Source: Exobasidium rhododendri (taxonomy: Eukaryota; Basidiomycota; Exobasidiomycetes; Exobasidiales; Exobasidiaceae). From it: a stretch of 64,000 nt of DNA. The position numbers and the translations under genes were made by a program. Position 1 is the stretch's first letter. Every line of letters starts with the position of its first letter. The notes under the pieces were generated by a model. It searched no databases. It saw only the letters and a program-made list of their open reading frames with translations, and had not been told where the DNA came from. This document shows, in pieces, positions 12,001-22,337 of this stretch. The stretch is taken from contig CP110631.1 of NCBI GenBank assembly GCA_026210745.1, positions 1,054,001 through 1,118,000 on the forward strand, in the 5' to 3' direction.

Positions 12001-13827
12001 GTAGGTCCACATGGAGCCCGTCGAAGAATCACCGGTCGAAGCTGATGACTGATAGGACGAAGCTGGTACAGAGGAGAATGAACTGACGTCCGTAGAAGTG
12101 GATATAGTGTCGTTTCTACGTCTTTCACTAGAAGTCTGAACATTGTTGGCGAAGCGTACCTTGGTCGCCGTATTGTTGAGAGTAGAAGACGGGCCAGTGG
12201 GCGTGCTGCCATTACTGGAGATTCCCTTCCTCCGCTTGTTCGGTGTTGTGACCGGAGTGACGTTGTTTGATCGAACGCGAGAAGGGGTGGACGGTTGACT
12301 GATATTGAAGGTGCCGTCGTCGTCGTGATCGTCTTTGCCGTCATTGTGTGCTTTTGCTCTTTTCCTCGCTTCCTCGTCCTCCTCAGCACCGTCGTCGTCA
12401 TCAGGTCGCTCTCCAAGGACAAGGTCTCTTTCTGCCTCTTGCATCTCGTGATGAAATCTTTGACTAGAGAAGAATGCAACGTCAACTTTTGACTCGTCAG
12501 AATCATGTTCAGATGAGCTGACTGGATTTCGTGCTAGGGAGGCAGGCGAATCAGAGGAAGAATCCGTCTGTGAGAGTGAAGCTTCCAGATTGTAGACATT
12601 ACTTTTCGAGGCCTTTTCAGCGCTGTAAGTGTAAGGCACGCCCGCGGGACTCTCCTGAGGGCGAACGTCGTGGAGAAGAGAGACACTGTCGAACGTCGTG
12701 ACAATATGTGAGTCGAGCGGGTGAACTTTCGTGAACGTGGAAGGGTATTTGTCTTCTTCCTTCATCTGATGACGCTCCACATCCAGTCTCGCATTCAAAG
12801 CCGCTCGAAGCCGCTCTGTAGCAAGCCAGTCAGGTGCTTCGTCCTTTCCATATTCTCGCTTATCCCCCATAGAGTCTGGACCAGGTATGGTAGGATTCAG
12901 ACCTGCATTGACTCGTCTCGCTTGTTCCTCTTCCCATAGACCTGTCAGACTCGGGACGAGCTTCTCTCCTTCACCAAGATTGTCGTTTTCGTCGAAAGCT
13001 TGATGAATATTTCTCCTTCTCAGCTTCCGTCGATTTATTATATCTGCACATTGAACATCAATCTCTAATTCGCAATACGATTGTCGACTGACATGTTCCG
13101 ACTGTATCAGTAGATCGTCGATGGTGTTGGTATTATACTGCCTACGCTCTTCATCTCCCTCTCTACTATCCTGTGATCGAAAAGCATCGGCCAGCGGAAT
13201 AGGTTGACGAAAAGTGACCCGCTCCATATCGATGTAGTCGCATCCGAAAAGGTTATAGTCCAGCATGAACTGAAGGTTGTATCTTATGTGAATCTCAAAG
13301 GGCTGCATTTTGATACCCATAATCTTCCCACTTTGCAGGATCGTCGCAATGCGGACATTTTGACTTGGATCGACAAAGTAGATCTTCAGAAAGTACTTCC
13401 AGCCGACATGATATCCATAAAAGGGCACTCCCTTACAGAGATGGATGGCAGCGACGAATTGTTGTCTGTCGATGTCTTCTGGGTTGCGTCGAAGTGAGGC
13501 AGCAATAGAAGCATTCAGATCTCGACCCAGACGACGGATGTAGCTCAGTACACGATCCGGTTCCAAGCTACCTTTGTATTCTACATAGCAGTACGGAAAG
13601 ATGCCATGAAAATGAGCACACACCCTTTGACCTGCCGGTGTTGCTCCAAAGACACGTAGCACAGGCACTCTGCTTAGAGGCTGACCAGGTGCGTTGAAAG
13701 CGCATTCTGTGCGATCCAATCCTAACGAAGGTCTTGTCAGGACGTGGTCAATATTGATGAGACGCAGTCGAAACGATGGCACGCTGGTCGAAGAAGCACT
13801 GGCATCCGATTGCGAAGCCAAAGGCAT
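9031..13827 (-). CDS. REV3: DNA polymerase zeta catalytic subunit
   Basis: B-family DNA polymerase that extends from mispaired or damaged primer ends in translesion synthesis, working with Rev7, Rev1 and the Pol31/Pol32 subunits in the nucleus. Uninterrupted frame of 1598 residues. The N-terminal Pol zeta/delta region (residues 1 to about 240) is followed by a long Ser/Asp/Glu-rich, probably disordered part (about 290-640), then the degenerate exonuclease-like domain and the polymerase. Motif A is DFQSLYPSIMIAYN near residue 1060, followed by the conserved NVTYGYTSASFSGRMPC helix region, and motif C is VYGDTDSLF near residue 1224. The C-terminus carries both metal-binding clusters: CLVCRR...CIDC (CysA) near 1505 and CSTCSH...CVNIDC (CysB, the Fe-S site) near 1552. 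Absence of introns in a gene this long is notable in this intron-rich window. Confidence 0.96.
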   Translation of the reverse strand: MPLASQSDASASSTSVPSFRLRLINIDHVLTRPSLGLDRTECAFNAPGQPLSRVPVLRVFGATPAGQRVCAHFHGIFPYCYVEYKGSLEPDRVLSYIRRLGRDLNASIAASLRRNPEDIDRQQFVAAIHLCKGVPFYGYHVGWKYFLKIYFVDPSQNVRIATILQSGKIMGIKMQPFEIHIRYNLQFMLDYNLFGCDYIDMERVTFRQPIPLADAFRSQDSREGDEERRQYNTNTIDDLLIQSEHVSRQSYCELEIDVQCADIINRRKLRRRNIHQAFDENDNLGEGEKLVPSLTGLWEEEQARRVNAGLNPTIPGPDSMGDKREYGKDEAPDWLATERLRAALNARLDVERHQMKEEDKYPSTFTKVHPLDSHIVTTFDSVSLLHDVRPQESPAGVPYTYSAEKASKSNVYNLEASLSQTDSSSDSPASLARNPVSSSEHDSDESKVDVAFFSSQRFHHEMQEAERDLVLGERPDDDDGAEEDEEARKRAKAHNDGKDDHDDDGTFNISQPSTPSRVRSNNVTPVTTPNKRRKGISSNGSTPTGPSSTLNNTATKVRFANNVQTSSERRRNDTISTSTDVSSFSSVPASSYQSSASTGDSSTGSMWTYKTAAPSSSELNQSFSYFGLPIVEYCDPWYSNPADVPKAREYAGRYFTFSSLALSYLPDFESGLAVSVNEERRFKGIRRWEYGPPPPSRLDVEAWLSSDQQLSQKRSKARRKRFLTPRPSVTEPASFGFKLSQRQTTSTLVNRGKQHMTILAVEIMTCTRGKLFPDPAKDAVQAIAYSFQHEDENLEDTGSRSGLRTGLILLQQEGVDSTRLGLAHLAVDVASSELEMFNDLIDLVRAFDPEIVVGYEIQSSSWGYIFERALHEYDFDLISELGRVNAHNTGSRNDTYGATRFSSIRLSGRHTLNLWRLMRSELALNRYSFENVVFHLLRKRVAKFDWEVLTGWYQSGVPRLVARALKYWVDRVEMNLEMIEVSELVFRTAEFARIYGIDFYSVIYRGSQFKVESVMFRISKPESFVLPSPSQQQVGSQNAAEDLPLVMEPLSAFYKGPVLVLDFQSLYPSIMIAYNICYSTCLGRISKFRDTWKLGFSTNELPRGLLTLLEKDSFVAPNGLLYVKSKVRKSLLSKMLIELLDTRVMIKASTKGRKNDKSFLRLQNARQLSIKLLANVTYGYTSASFSGRMPCVEIADSIVRYGRETLEKAIELIHSVPRWGAQVVYGDTDSLFIYLENRSKDEAFTIGSEIADAVTARNPKPVKLKFEKVYLPSVLMAKKRYVGYMYETPSDEIPVFNAKGIETVRRDGFPAQQRMVEACIRILFRTSDLSLVKSYCQRQWLKILHGNILMQDFMFAKEVKLGFYSENGVPPPGAALAAKKMLLDKRNEAQYGDRIAYIISQGPVKARLVDLARDPLVMLQDSRLTINATYYITRGLIPPLTRIFNLLGADVESWFREMPKTNSSMHSLAFLMQARQISSNESHNGGTTHARTGKERLLDHYRTEVCLVCRRTSDQDICIDCKSSRPSTTFQLEKSQQGHQSKMHAIDRICSTCSHSEVQSEITPCVNIDCPILYEKFKTEEELHAQVHLLSKWNSLEW

Positions 13828-14072
13828 AATTCAGTGCTGCCCTGCACATGCCTTCATAACCCCATCCCAGTCATCGAGGGTGCTGTGATACTACGCAGCA
13901 AGAAGTAGTGGAGATTGGGGTTAAGAACGATGATGGCGAGATATTCCCAAGCGCGTCAAGGACCTTCACTTGATTATTTCTAGTGCATTGACAAATGAAG
14001 GGAGTGGGAGCGGGAGTATGGGATGCTTGGAGTATCGACACGACCAAGCAGGATGAGTTATGCTACATGATG

Positions 14073-16249
14073 CTAATGGATGCTGTCCCCCGTCACCAGT
14101 ACGCCGAAGCCTGCTGCAATCGTAAAGCAGCCCAAAAGTGAGATCCATCTGCACGTGTGGGTCGACAGAGCGGTCAGCTTAACACGGTCACTTTCTCGGC
14201 TCTTAAACCGGCGTTTTGTCTCACCTGAAGTCATGACCTAGTACGATGTCGGCAACGAAAACAAGAACAGTTGTCAAGAGACAGCTGACGCTCGCCAGTA
14301 CTGGGCCCCAGACAGCGAGCAATATGGAAAAGCATCCATTGAAGATGATGCCCATGAACACGACGAGCCAGATGAAAAAGACTGTCTTGAAGTCCGAGGG
14401 CAACTCAAACGGCTCCCAACCAAGTGCGTTTGCGATGGGCAGACCAATCCACAGCGTGCATAGCGTGACCAGACCAATTCCACTCGTAATGATGATGGGA
14501 TGCATGCCGAAGGGCAGAGGAGGTGGAAGCCACTCCTGCGGCCTTATATGCCCCGGTTTTGGCGGTCCCCCGCTTCTGTTACCTTGCTCTAGATCAGCAT
14601 CGAATACGGGGACTGTGGCCCTTGAAGCCCTTCTTGACCTTTCCTCTCTCCTCGATTCCCCCAAGTCATCTCCTACATCATCTTCTCGCTCTTCTTCCTC
14701 TTCCGGTGCAGGGGAGATTGTTTGATACGATGTTCCAGTCCCTTCAAGACTCTCACTCGGTTTCCAGAGACCTGTTCTTTCGGTGAAAGGCTTGATCGTA
14801 GACTCTTCTGAAGGCTCACTTGCTACTTCCATGCTCTTGCGTAGAATCGCTTTGTCTACGTCCTCTTCATCGGCATCCTCTTCCCCTTGACGACGATCAA
14901 GCAATCCCTGACCCTCTGCTTCACTGCCTGCTCGGCTAGTGTTGTCGTCCTCATATTCAGACCTGTCGACGGCGGATCGGCTGCTTCGACTGTTCCCCAG
15001 TCGGGCATACCTCTCCTTTTGGGCCTCTTCGTCAGGCAGTGTTCCGATAATCTTAAAGGCCATTTCGTATGCTGCCATTGTAACAGCTCCAAAGAAGGCC
15101 AAGATATCGCCTAGTAGCGCATTGCCCAAAGACTGACTCTCCTCTCGTTTTATCACCTTTCCCACCATCCCTACAACAGTATTGGCTACTTCTATGATTG
15201 GTTTGTTAGCATCTGCATCCGGTTGCCGAGGTCGACGCCGATGCTCTGCGCCTCCGTAAGCGACCAAGACGACACCACTACACGCCAGTAAGACGGAACA
15301 AACTTTGCGCATCTCCCACTTCTCTCCCAAAAACCAGATGGAGAAGACGAGAGCCCAAACGGCGTACGTATTGTAGATGGTCGTAATGTCGGCCATTGTC
15401 GTCAAAGGAACAGCAGAGTACCAGCTCAGCGCAGGTATAGTGAGACCGATGGTTAGGACTGCCAGAAGACGTAAAAGCCTCCACGGATTGAAGCCTATTG
15501 TCTCTTCCATATGTGTGGTGAATGGCGGTGGACCCAGAATCCTTCTCCTACCTTGGTGACCCGGTTGCAAATCCTCCACCTCGAATTCATCAGCACGGCT
15601 GTCTCCAAACGTCGCTGAATGTTCACTTCGCATCGAAAGCGTACTTATACGACGTCGAATCGAATCGGCGGCTGGAAGAGGTAGGGAAGTTGTAGGTGTG
15701 CTGACTTGCCAATGAATGTTCTGAGCTATAAGATGGAGGTAGTGAGATATGGGTACTCTAGGATTCGCTAGTCGAAGATATAAAAGGTGAAGCGGGAAAA
15801 GGAAGATGAAGGAGCTGTGTCCTAGGTAGCTGCAAGGTTCAAGAGAATGTCAGTGACACACACACCTCACAAAAGTGAATGATCATTCAGACATACAGTG
15901 ATAGGAATGGTTTCCGATAACCCAACGTCTGTTGAACGTACTGTGCTGCTTCGGTCTGAATAGTGAAAGCTACCAAACTGACTGCAAATGCTGCAATAGC
16001 CTGCCACAAAAAGAAGCAGACGCAAAAGAGATGAACTACAGGCCAACACATTCAAATCTTCGACTTAGCTAGCATACGTACCGGTCCTCCTCCGGGAAGC
16101 CGAGATTTCTTGCTAATTTTCGATTCCGCACGGTCATTGCGCATTCTGCCCTCGCTCTCTGCTCCTGTTCCGGTGGATAACCATGAATTAGGACGCTCGT
16201 AGGAGGGTCCAGTGTTGGCCTGGTGCGCATGTCCTCGCTGTTCCGACAT
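14073..16249 (-). CDS. DMT-superfamily (EamA-like) membrane transporter, THI74/YML018C type
   Basis: Predicted multi-pass transporter of the drug/metabolite superfamily; fungal relatives are vacuolar or mitochondrial membrane proteins of unclear substrate. Four exons: 16249-16082, 16000-15897, 15829-14225 and 14148-14073, in frame, giving 650 residues. The second exon encodes TM1 (AIAAFAVSLVAFTIQTEAAQ) and the conserved QQTLGYRKPF; the third holds most helices and a long acidic loop (about residues 290-440). The last 25 residues come from a separate small exon: DF joins RWISLLGCFTIAAGFGVL, the final membrane helix ending GDSIH. Reading straight through the last donor would stop after 470-odd residues and lose that helix. 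Starts at an ATG 352 bp from, and divergent to, the SNARE gene. Confidence 0.85.
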
Positions 16250-16600
16250 GGGTGTGACTCCACAGATCAGGCCAACACTCTTGGAAGTCTAAGAGTACCG
16301 ATTCGTAACTGCCGATGTCATGGACCTTGAGAGGAGATGTCCTGCTGTCTGGATTCGGAGAGACTTTCAGCTATCGGCTTGATGGGAGGCAAGTGTTCCA
16401 GGGGAGGGGAGGGGGACCCGTTCCTGAAACCACAGTAACTTTCGGAGAGCTCTCCAGGGTGTCCTTTGGGCAAACACGCGGGCAGCCAGAGATAAACTTT
16501 AGACATTCAAATAGGCTTCAAAGGCCAACAAGAGCTTCACGCACCTCCAGCGACTGAGATCCTCCACGCCAGCATCGCGGAACGACACTCATACTTCGCC
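16250..16600. other. Divergent intergenic promoter region
   Basis: Short region between two genes transcribed away from each other, so it should hold both promoters. Contains a G-rich run near 16399-16413. No gene seen. Confidence 0.4.
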
Positions 16601-17532
16601 ATGTCTCGCTCCACGATTGGGTCCTCATCTACAGCTGTCCCTCCTAATGCGACCAAAATTCTATCGCTCCTAAATTCGACCCTATCAACATCGCATGAAC
16701 TCGTCCGCTCAATAAGCATCGTATCGAGTCTGTCCCCTTCGCTCGTTCGTCCCATCAAACGCAATCTTTCCACAATAGCGGCAGGTATTGCCGCTCTGCA
16801 GACTGAGCAATTCAAGCTGGACCAAGAGGCGAGAAAATCCAAAGTTTCATTGGAAGAAGTCAGGAGGAAAGAAGACGAATTGATAGAAGTCAAAGGAGCG
16901 TGGGATAGATTATGTGAAGTGCTGCAGAAAGATCCGCGGACAGGCGAGCTACTGGACCAAGTCAAGCAAAGGTGGGTTATCAGAACTGTTGTTGTTCATA
17001 ACGAACACTGATTGACCAAATTTGATTCTATAGCCACTCCACGCTGTTCGACTCAATCCAAAACAACCAGACTTCCCTACAAGAGCAGTCGACGCCTTAT
17101 CGTGACACTCCTCTGACGATGGAAAGCAGCCCATCGGATCAGCCTTACGACGGCCCTGACAACACGGAAATAATACAATCTCAACACCAGCAGATGTATT
17201 CGCAGGACGACCAACTAGACAATCTATCTGCCAGCATCGGAAGGCAGCATCACCTTAGCCTGCAAATGAATGAAGAGTTGCAGACGCATGCAGAGCTACT
17301 CGATGAGATGGATTTAGCCGTCGACAGTACAGGAGCGAGGTTGGGCCGGGCAAGTCGACGGCTCGATACAGTAGCAAAAAGTTTAAAAGAGCATGGTGAG
17401 TAGAGATGGTCTGACGTTGTCAATGTGGATCCTCCCTGAATGAGAACTAATCTGCTGTACTATTCAGGTTCCACTTGGACCATCTTTTTACTTATCGTTG
17501 TGCTTGTCATGCTGATAGCTATATTCAAGTGA
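16601..17532 (+). CDS. Qc-SNARE, Syn8/syntaxin-8 like
   Basis: Tail-anchored SNARE for endosomal or late-Golgi membrane fusion. Three exons: 16601-16971, 17034-17395 and 17468-17532, about 265 residues. The N-terminal half is helical and charged (QTEQFKLDQEARKSKVSLEE). The SNARE motif lies in exon 2 from SQDDQLDNLSASIGRQHHLS through ARLGRASRRLDTVAKSLKEH; the ionic-layer glutamine is probably the Q or E in the HAELLDEMD region, which I could not fix by eye. The last exon encodes only the membrane anchor STWTIFLLIVVLVMLIAIFK ending in a single lysine. Single C-terminal TM and the LDEMD...TGARLGRAS pattern fit Qc-SNAREs; Syn8 versus Tlg1 is unresolved. Confidence 0.82.
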
Positions 17533-17829
17533 TGAAACCTCCTCTTTGTACTAAATTGCTCTTGCGCGAATGTACTTGTACCACCCTTTTCTTCGCCCCT
17601 TCTCTGGGCCACCTATCCGCTCTTGCCCAAGGCTCGGAAGTATTGCATCGCTTTCCCCTCTTCGGCTTGCCTCCACCCCGATCTTTCACACCGCGTAAGA
17701 TGTCTTAATTTTTTGGCCGGAGGGAAGGGAGGGCCTGCTAGTTAGAATCACAGAGGGGGGAAAGCGAACGGGGAATTTTCCCCTACTCCTCATCCACCAC
17801 ACACCCAGGGAGAAGAAGACGACAACGAC

Positions 17830-19437
17830 ATGGCAGAGACCGGACTCCCACTGGGCGCAGTGTACAGCGGCGCCACCAAGCTGCAAATGGATGACGCCCG
17901 AAAGCTTGCCGAGACTCAAGCAGACGGGTACATTCCCACCGCATTCAACCCAGCGACATGCTCCAGGAAGGGGTACTGCCGAGTAGCCAAAGACCGAGTG
18001 CCAATAGGAGGCAACAGGGAACCAAGTCCCGATGCAATCACCAAAGGAGCAAAGAAGCCCTACTCTGATCCCTGTGACGACAAAAAAGGCTTCAATGTCT
18101 ATTACGAGGTGCATGGTACAGGAGACATCCACATCGTCTTCATCATGGGCCTGAATAATAGCTGTTTCGGGTAAGAATTTAGACTTGGGGAGAGGGGGGG
18201 GGGTGGAAGGGCAGCGAAAGGTGATTCACATGCTGATCATTGTCCTTGGGAATCATACAGATGGCTACATCAAGTCGAGTATTTCGCAAAAGATTCCCGG
18301 TATTCCTGTGTAGTGCTCGACAATCGAGGTTATGGAAATAGCGAAATTCCATCAGGATCATACAGGTAGGTCAGGCGCAGAGATATTCTGTCGCCTACTT
18401 CGAACACCCGCTCATTCTCCAGCCCACTTCAGTACATCGGAAATGGCTCTAGATGTACTGGACCTTCTTGACTATCTTGAATGGACGCAAGCTCGATCAG
18501 TCAATGTAGTAGGAATTTCGATGGGAGGCATGATCTCACTCGAATTAGCCAAGGTGATACCAGAAAGAATATCCAGCTTGACTTTGATCAGTACCACGAG
18601 CGGTAGAGGTCGTGGCGAAAAGCCATACAGCGTATCCCTGCCCCCTGTGAGTGGTGCAGGATGACGGCGTGCGAGAATCTGTTACGGGAAGGCCCTGACC
18701 ACCAAATCGGATCATCACAGTGGAAAGGAGTCTCCTCGATGGGGAGAATGATTGGTGGCAGAACTCTCGGCTTTGACTCAGATGAATACCGAGTCAATGC
18801 TGTCATGGAGTTGCTGTTTCCACCTGCCTTTCTGGATAAGAAGCACGAGGAGGATCCAAAGGGGAGGTTGAACAGGCAGATCATGAAAGAGGTGAGGGGC
18901 AGATTCCTCCCTTGTTGCCTGCAGAGTGTCCTGAAGCAAGACTCTCCATTCTTCCCTCAATACAGATGTTTGCCTTCCGATACTCTTTCTCTCGCAGACA
19001 GACTGTGTATGGCGCACTTGCACAGCTCCGAGCAGTGAGTGCAGGAAACGGTGCGGCTTTCCCAGATTTCTATAATCTCTAATCCTGTCCCTTCTCCCTC
19101 GCCAGGTATTTACACATCAAGTGAAGCCAGCAGATCTGAAACAGATCGATGAAGCGATTCCAAAGACTATCATCATAACGGGTGACGAGGACAATTTAGT
19201 CAACCCGGGCAATTCCAAACATCTTGCCAAGCATATGCCCAGGGCAGAGTTGCAGGTGCTCGTAGGTTCAGGGCATGCCCCTACCGCACAGTGAGTAAGC
19301 GTAGCCGAAAGAGACGCCTTCTATGTCCTGTCCTTAGATGAAAAGCACGCCTCTCCAGATTGCCTCGTGTCGTCAACGCACTGCTGGATCGGACTATCAA
19401 GGAAGGCCGAGAAGAATTGAGCAACGGCAAATGGTGA
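17830..19437 (+). CDS. Alpha/beta-hydrolase fold protein
   Basis: Predicted serine hydrolase or lipase of unknown substrate. Seven exons join in frame: 17830-18170, 18261-18365, 18433-18646, 18721-18891, 18966-19034, 19106-19290 and 19359-19437, giving 387 residues. The fold is clear: GTGDIHIVFIMGLNNS with the HG-like oxyanion strand, VVLDNRGYGNS, the nucleophile elbow VVGISMGGMISLELA, the acid region IIITGDEDNLV, and the histidine in GSGHAPT. The intron at 18647-18720 (donor GTGAGT, acceptor CACAG) restores the family's SLPPW junction and removes an apparent frame break at about 18650. No signal peptide or TM. It lies beside the SNARE and Sly41-like genes without obvious functional link. Confidence 0.85.
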
Positions 19438-19544
19438 CTAGGACGCACTGGGGCATTCGGCATCAGAAGTCTATTGTGATCATTTCATGGCAGGGTGCAG
19501 TACAGTAGCATAGTAGTACATAGAATAGAGTGAAGCGAATTTAT

Positions 19545-19564
19545 ACACACACACACACACACAC
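19545..19564. repeat. (AC)n microsatellite
   Basis: A run of about ten AC units, with a short imperfect extension into AACTCACAC, in the 3' flank between two convergent genes. Seen directly. Confidence 0.9.
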
Positions 19565-19586
19565 AAACTCACACGCAGTGACGAGC

Positions 19587-21331
19587 TCATTTCTCCTTGA
19601 TGTGAGAAGTGATCAGGTTGCTGTTATCGCCTTCATCCGAGCTAGGGCCTCGAGAGGGAGGTGGGGATGGAAGAGCTTGTCGTGGGTCTTTGAAAAACGG
19701 CGAGATGTTGCTACTCCTTTCATTCATTCCGTCTTGAGTGGGTCGACGAGTGGAGAGGCGGCGTGAACTGTTCGGAGAGGTGACATCGATCTGGCTGAAG
19801 TCACGAAAGCCACCGATCCCTGTCACGTCACTTCGAGTGTTGACGTGAGGACGGGTGGCGGCGGTAGAAGTAGTCGCATAGGCGTCATGAGCGTCGTACG
19901 ACGTCTTGCCGACAGACGACGACGATGCAGGTACCGATTGATGGACGCTGACATTGGCCATAGTCGTTGGCAGTGACATGCTCTTCGCTTTTTCTCCTTC
20001 TCGCAGCTGGTCTTCACCCTTTGCTATGCTCTTTGCAGCTTTGCTATCGTTGTAAAGATAAAGGCCGACAAATGTCAAAACGATACCAAACCATTGCAAC
20101 GTACTGACACTTTGACCAAACCAAAGAATGGCAAAGCAAATGACAAAGACTCGCTTGAAGAGTGATGCAATCGAGTAGGTGACAGGCGAGACCAACATCA
20201 AGACGCTGAATGCGAGGAAGGCCTGGAAGAACTGAACGACTCCATTGGCGATAATCATTGCGCAGGAGTAGAAGGAGGAAGCAGATGATCCATCGAACTT
20301 GATGTTGTCCGTTGTTCTTGACCGCGAAAGCAAGGCCGAGCCGTCGTAGTAGAGTGCCATGGGTATCATAATGAAGACAGAGCAAGCGCTCGAATAGTAG
20401 AGGATGTTGACTTTGTCTAATTTGCCTTCACGATCTTGCTTTCCGTCTTTCACAGTACTGCTCTCGCCTCGACCAATGAGGTTCTTGCTGTAGATGCTCT
20501 GCGCGACGAAGATCAAGGTGCTGGTGAGAGCTGTGGCGAGGCCGACGATGTCGTTGGCAGAGAAGGAGAGCGATGTACAAGCCATCATTACCCCCAGCGT
20601 AAGGGGCAAGAGGGACAGGTATGTCATGAAAGAGTAGTGGACATGGAAGAAAAAGTGAAACGATAAAACAGTAAAGAGCGGGGTGAGGGCCTGTACAGAT
20701 GGGAAGCAGTGTGAGTCCGCAGCAACGACGGGTGTACGTCTGCTTCTGGACCATTACCACTCACCTTGATGGTATGCACAGTGCTGACTGGGACCCGACT
20801 GATAGCAACAGTACTGAGTGCATGACCTACCACGTTGAAGATGCTCAACTTTGCCATATCCAGAATTCTGTCCCAGCCCGGGTTCTTTGCTAACCTCGTC
20901 ACTGGTTTCCTCACACCAGGAATCTGTCGCATAATCGTGGGCGACGCAACAGCTGCACTGAGTAGATGTACAAAGACAAACTGAATGAGAGTCAAGGTGA
21001 CGGGATAAGGAAAGGGTGGCGGAGGTCGAGGGCTGAGGTGTTTTGGTGATGAGAGCAAGGCTTTCGAGGTGTTGGACGACAGGGCCGAGGAAAGATACCA
21101 CAGCAAGCAGCTGATGACAAAGGCGGTCGTCTTGGCAGAGGGGAGGCCAAGCTGCATGATAGGCAGACTACCTAGAAGACCACCTTCTGATGCATGTCCG
21201 CTCGAAGCACTCGACAGTCCCGATGTTGGTGGACCGTTCTCTGCTAGAATTCCAAGCGATCGGCGGGCAGTCAAGATAAGGGAGCTGAGATGTGGTTTGA
21301 CTTTGCGTGATGAAGCCGGTCGTGGCAACAT
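19587..21331 (-). CDS. SLY41: Triose-phosphate-transporter family protein, Sly41 type
   Basis: Multi-spanning ER/Golgi membrane protein of the nucleotide-sugar/triose-phosphate translocator family; yeast SLY41 is a multicopy suppressor of loss of the Rab Ypt1. Two exons: 21331-20765 and 20690-19587, 556 residues. TM blocks are visible, including TAFVISCLLWYLSSALSSNT and SIFNVVGHALSTVAISRVPV before the splice and ALTPLFTVLSFHFFFHVHYS right after it. The NTSKALL motif and the PVSTVHTIK-ALTPLFTV stretch are hallmarks of this family. The C-terminal 110 residues are hydrophilic and Ser-rich, likely cytosolic. The splice joins TIK to ALTP exactly as in relatives. Confidence 0.88.
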
Positions 21332-21749
21332 GACTAAGGGTATGCAAAATCAGGCCAGCTGAAGTGGATTCTCCTCTGGCAGAAGGGACGGTAGAGGTGG
21401 TGAGATGATGGTGTATCCGACGTGCAGATGGACGCTCCTAGTGTAGATTCATGCGAGTGTACGCCTTTCAGCCAAGTCTGATTACTGGATGCTATCTTTG
21501 TCGCTTCGAAGTGGGCGTTGCTGCTCAAGGCGTCGATGATGACAGACTTGGGTGATGAAGCAAAGGAGGGGAGCGATGCGTGTTTAGGTGAGAGCTATAC
21601 CTCAAGATCTCCGACAGCGTCGCCCTCTAATGATGTGAACCAGTGATGGGAACGCAAATCCAGATTGTGGTCTCGAATTTCATTAACATTCCCAAGGTAA
21701 GCCGGGCAGTGGCGCAACTCGAGTCTCAAGATCGCATACAGACTTACGG

Positions 21750-22123
21750 TACAGTAGACCTTCTCTAATCTTATACCCTCAAATCTTATATATTCCCATA
21801 CCTTATTGAAATCTGGCCGTACAGAATCGGGACCTAGTGTTTTAAAGGAAAATCCCCATTTCTTTTAACTTATGAGATCTGAAATAATCCTACTAGTGAT
21901 TATAAGATATGAGGACTTACACGTGGAAGTATTCTGTATTCAAATTCCAAATTGTAATGCGCAATTCTTGTATTCCGCCTTATCTTACTCCTCTTTTCAG
22001 TTCTAAAACCTGGTCTTGGAACGATTTGCTTCCTGTCAAATTGAATTCCCATATTCTATAATCCCCATAACTGATAGAAATCGCTCGGTCCCGCGCGTAT
22101 AAGATATGAGAAGTTCTACTGTA
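21750..22123. mobile_element. Non-autonomous DNA element (MITE-like) with terminal inverted repeats
   Basis: The sequence at 21750-21776 is the inverted complement of 22097-22123 with 24 of 27 positions matching. Both outer ends read TA then CAGTAGA (left) or TCTACTG then TA (right). If TA is the target duplication, the element spans 21752-22121 and is 370 bp. Inside, the word ATAAGATATGAG recurs (about 21902 and 22099) and AATCTTATA appears twice near the left end, so the subterminal parts are also repetitive. It is much richer in A+T than its flanks and carries no transposase frame. TA duplication with CAGT-beginning termini fits the Tc1/mariner/pogo superfamily; the family assignment is an inference. 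Confidence 0.75.
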
Positions 22124-22260
22124 TGTCTATTCATTCCTGTGATAGATTTGAATTCTACTAAAGGATCATCCATTTTCTATAAGCCGCCAAGCTGACGTAA
22201 TCTCGAGCTGCAGGGCGCACAGACGCATGACTGCAACGACAAGGCAGTACCGGTATAGAA

Positions 22261-22273
22261 GGGGGGGGGGGGG
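22261..22273. repeat. Poly-G tract (13 G)
   Basis: Homopolymer run 65 bp upstream of the dehydrogenase start codon. Seen directly; length may be affected by sequencing. Confidence 0.85.
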
Positions 22274-22337
22274 AAAGCAGGAATCTTGAAGGGAGTAGAG
22301 AGATCGTCAAGACATACCTTCACAGCTGTAGCTCACC

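Larger units (their letters stand above)
21332..22337. other. Intergenic region of about 1 kb containing an AT-rich mobile-element remnant
   Basis: Divergent region between the Sly41-like gene and the dehydrogenase gene. Composition shifts sharply to A+T from about 21740 to 22190, coinciding with the inverted-repeat element listed separately. No coding frame is supported; the open frame at 21334-21528 looks like promoter noise. Confidence 0.6.

Noticed and set aside
18647-18720. Frameshift in the alpha/beta-hydrolase gene
   Set aside because: An intron with GTGAGT donor and CACAG acceptor restores frame and the conserved SLPPW junction.
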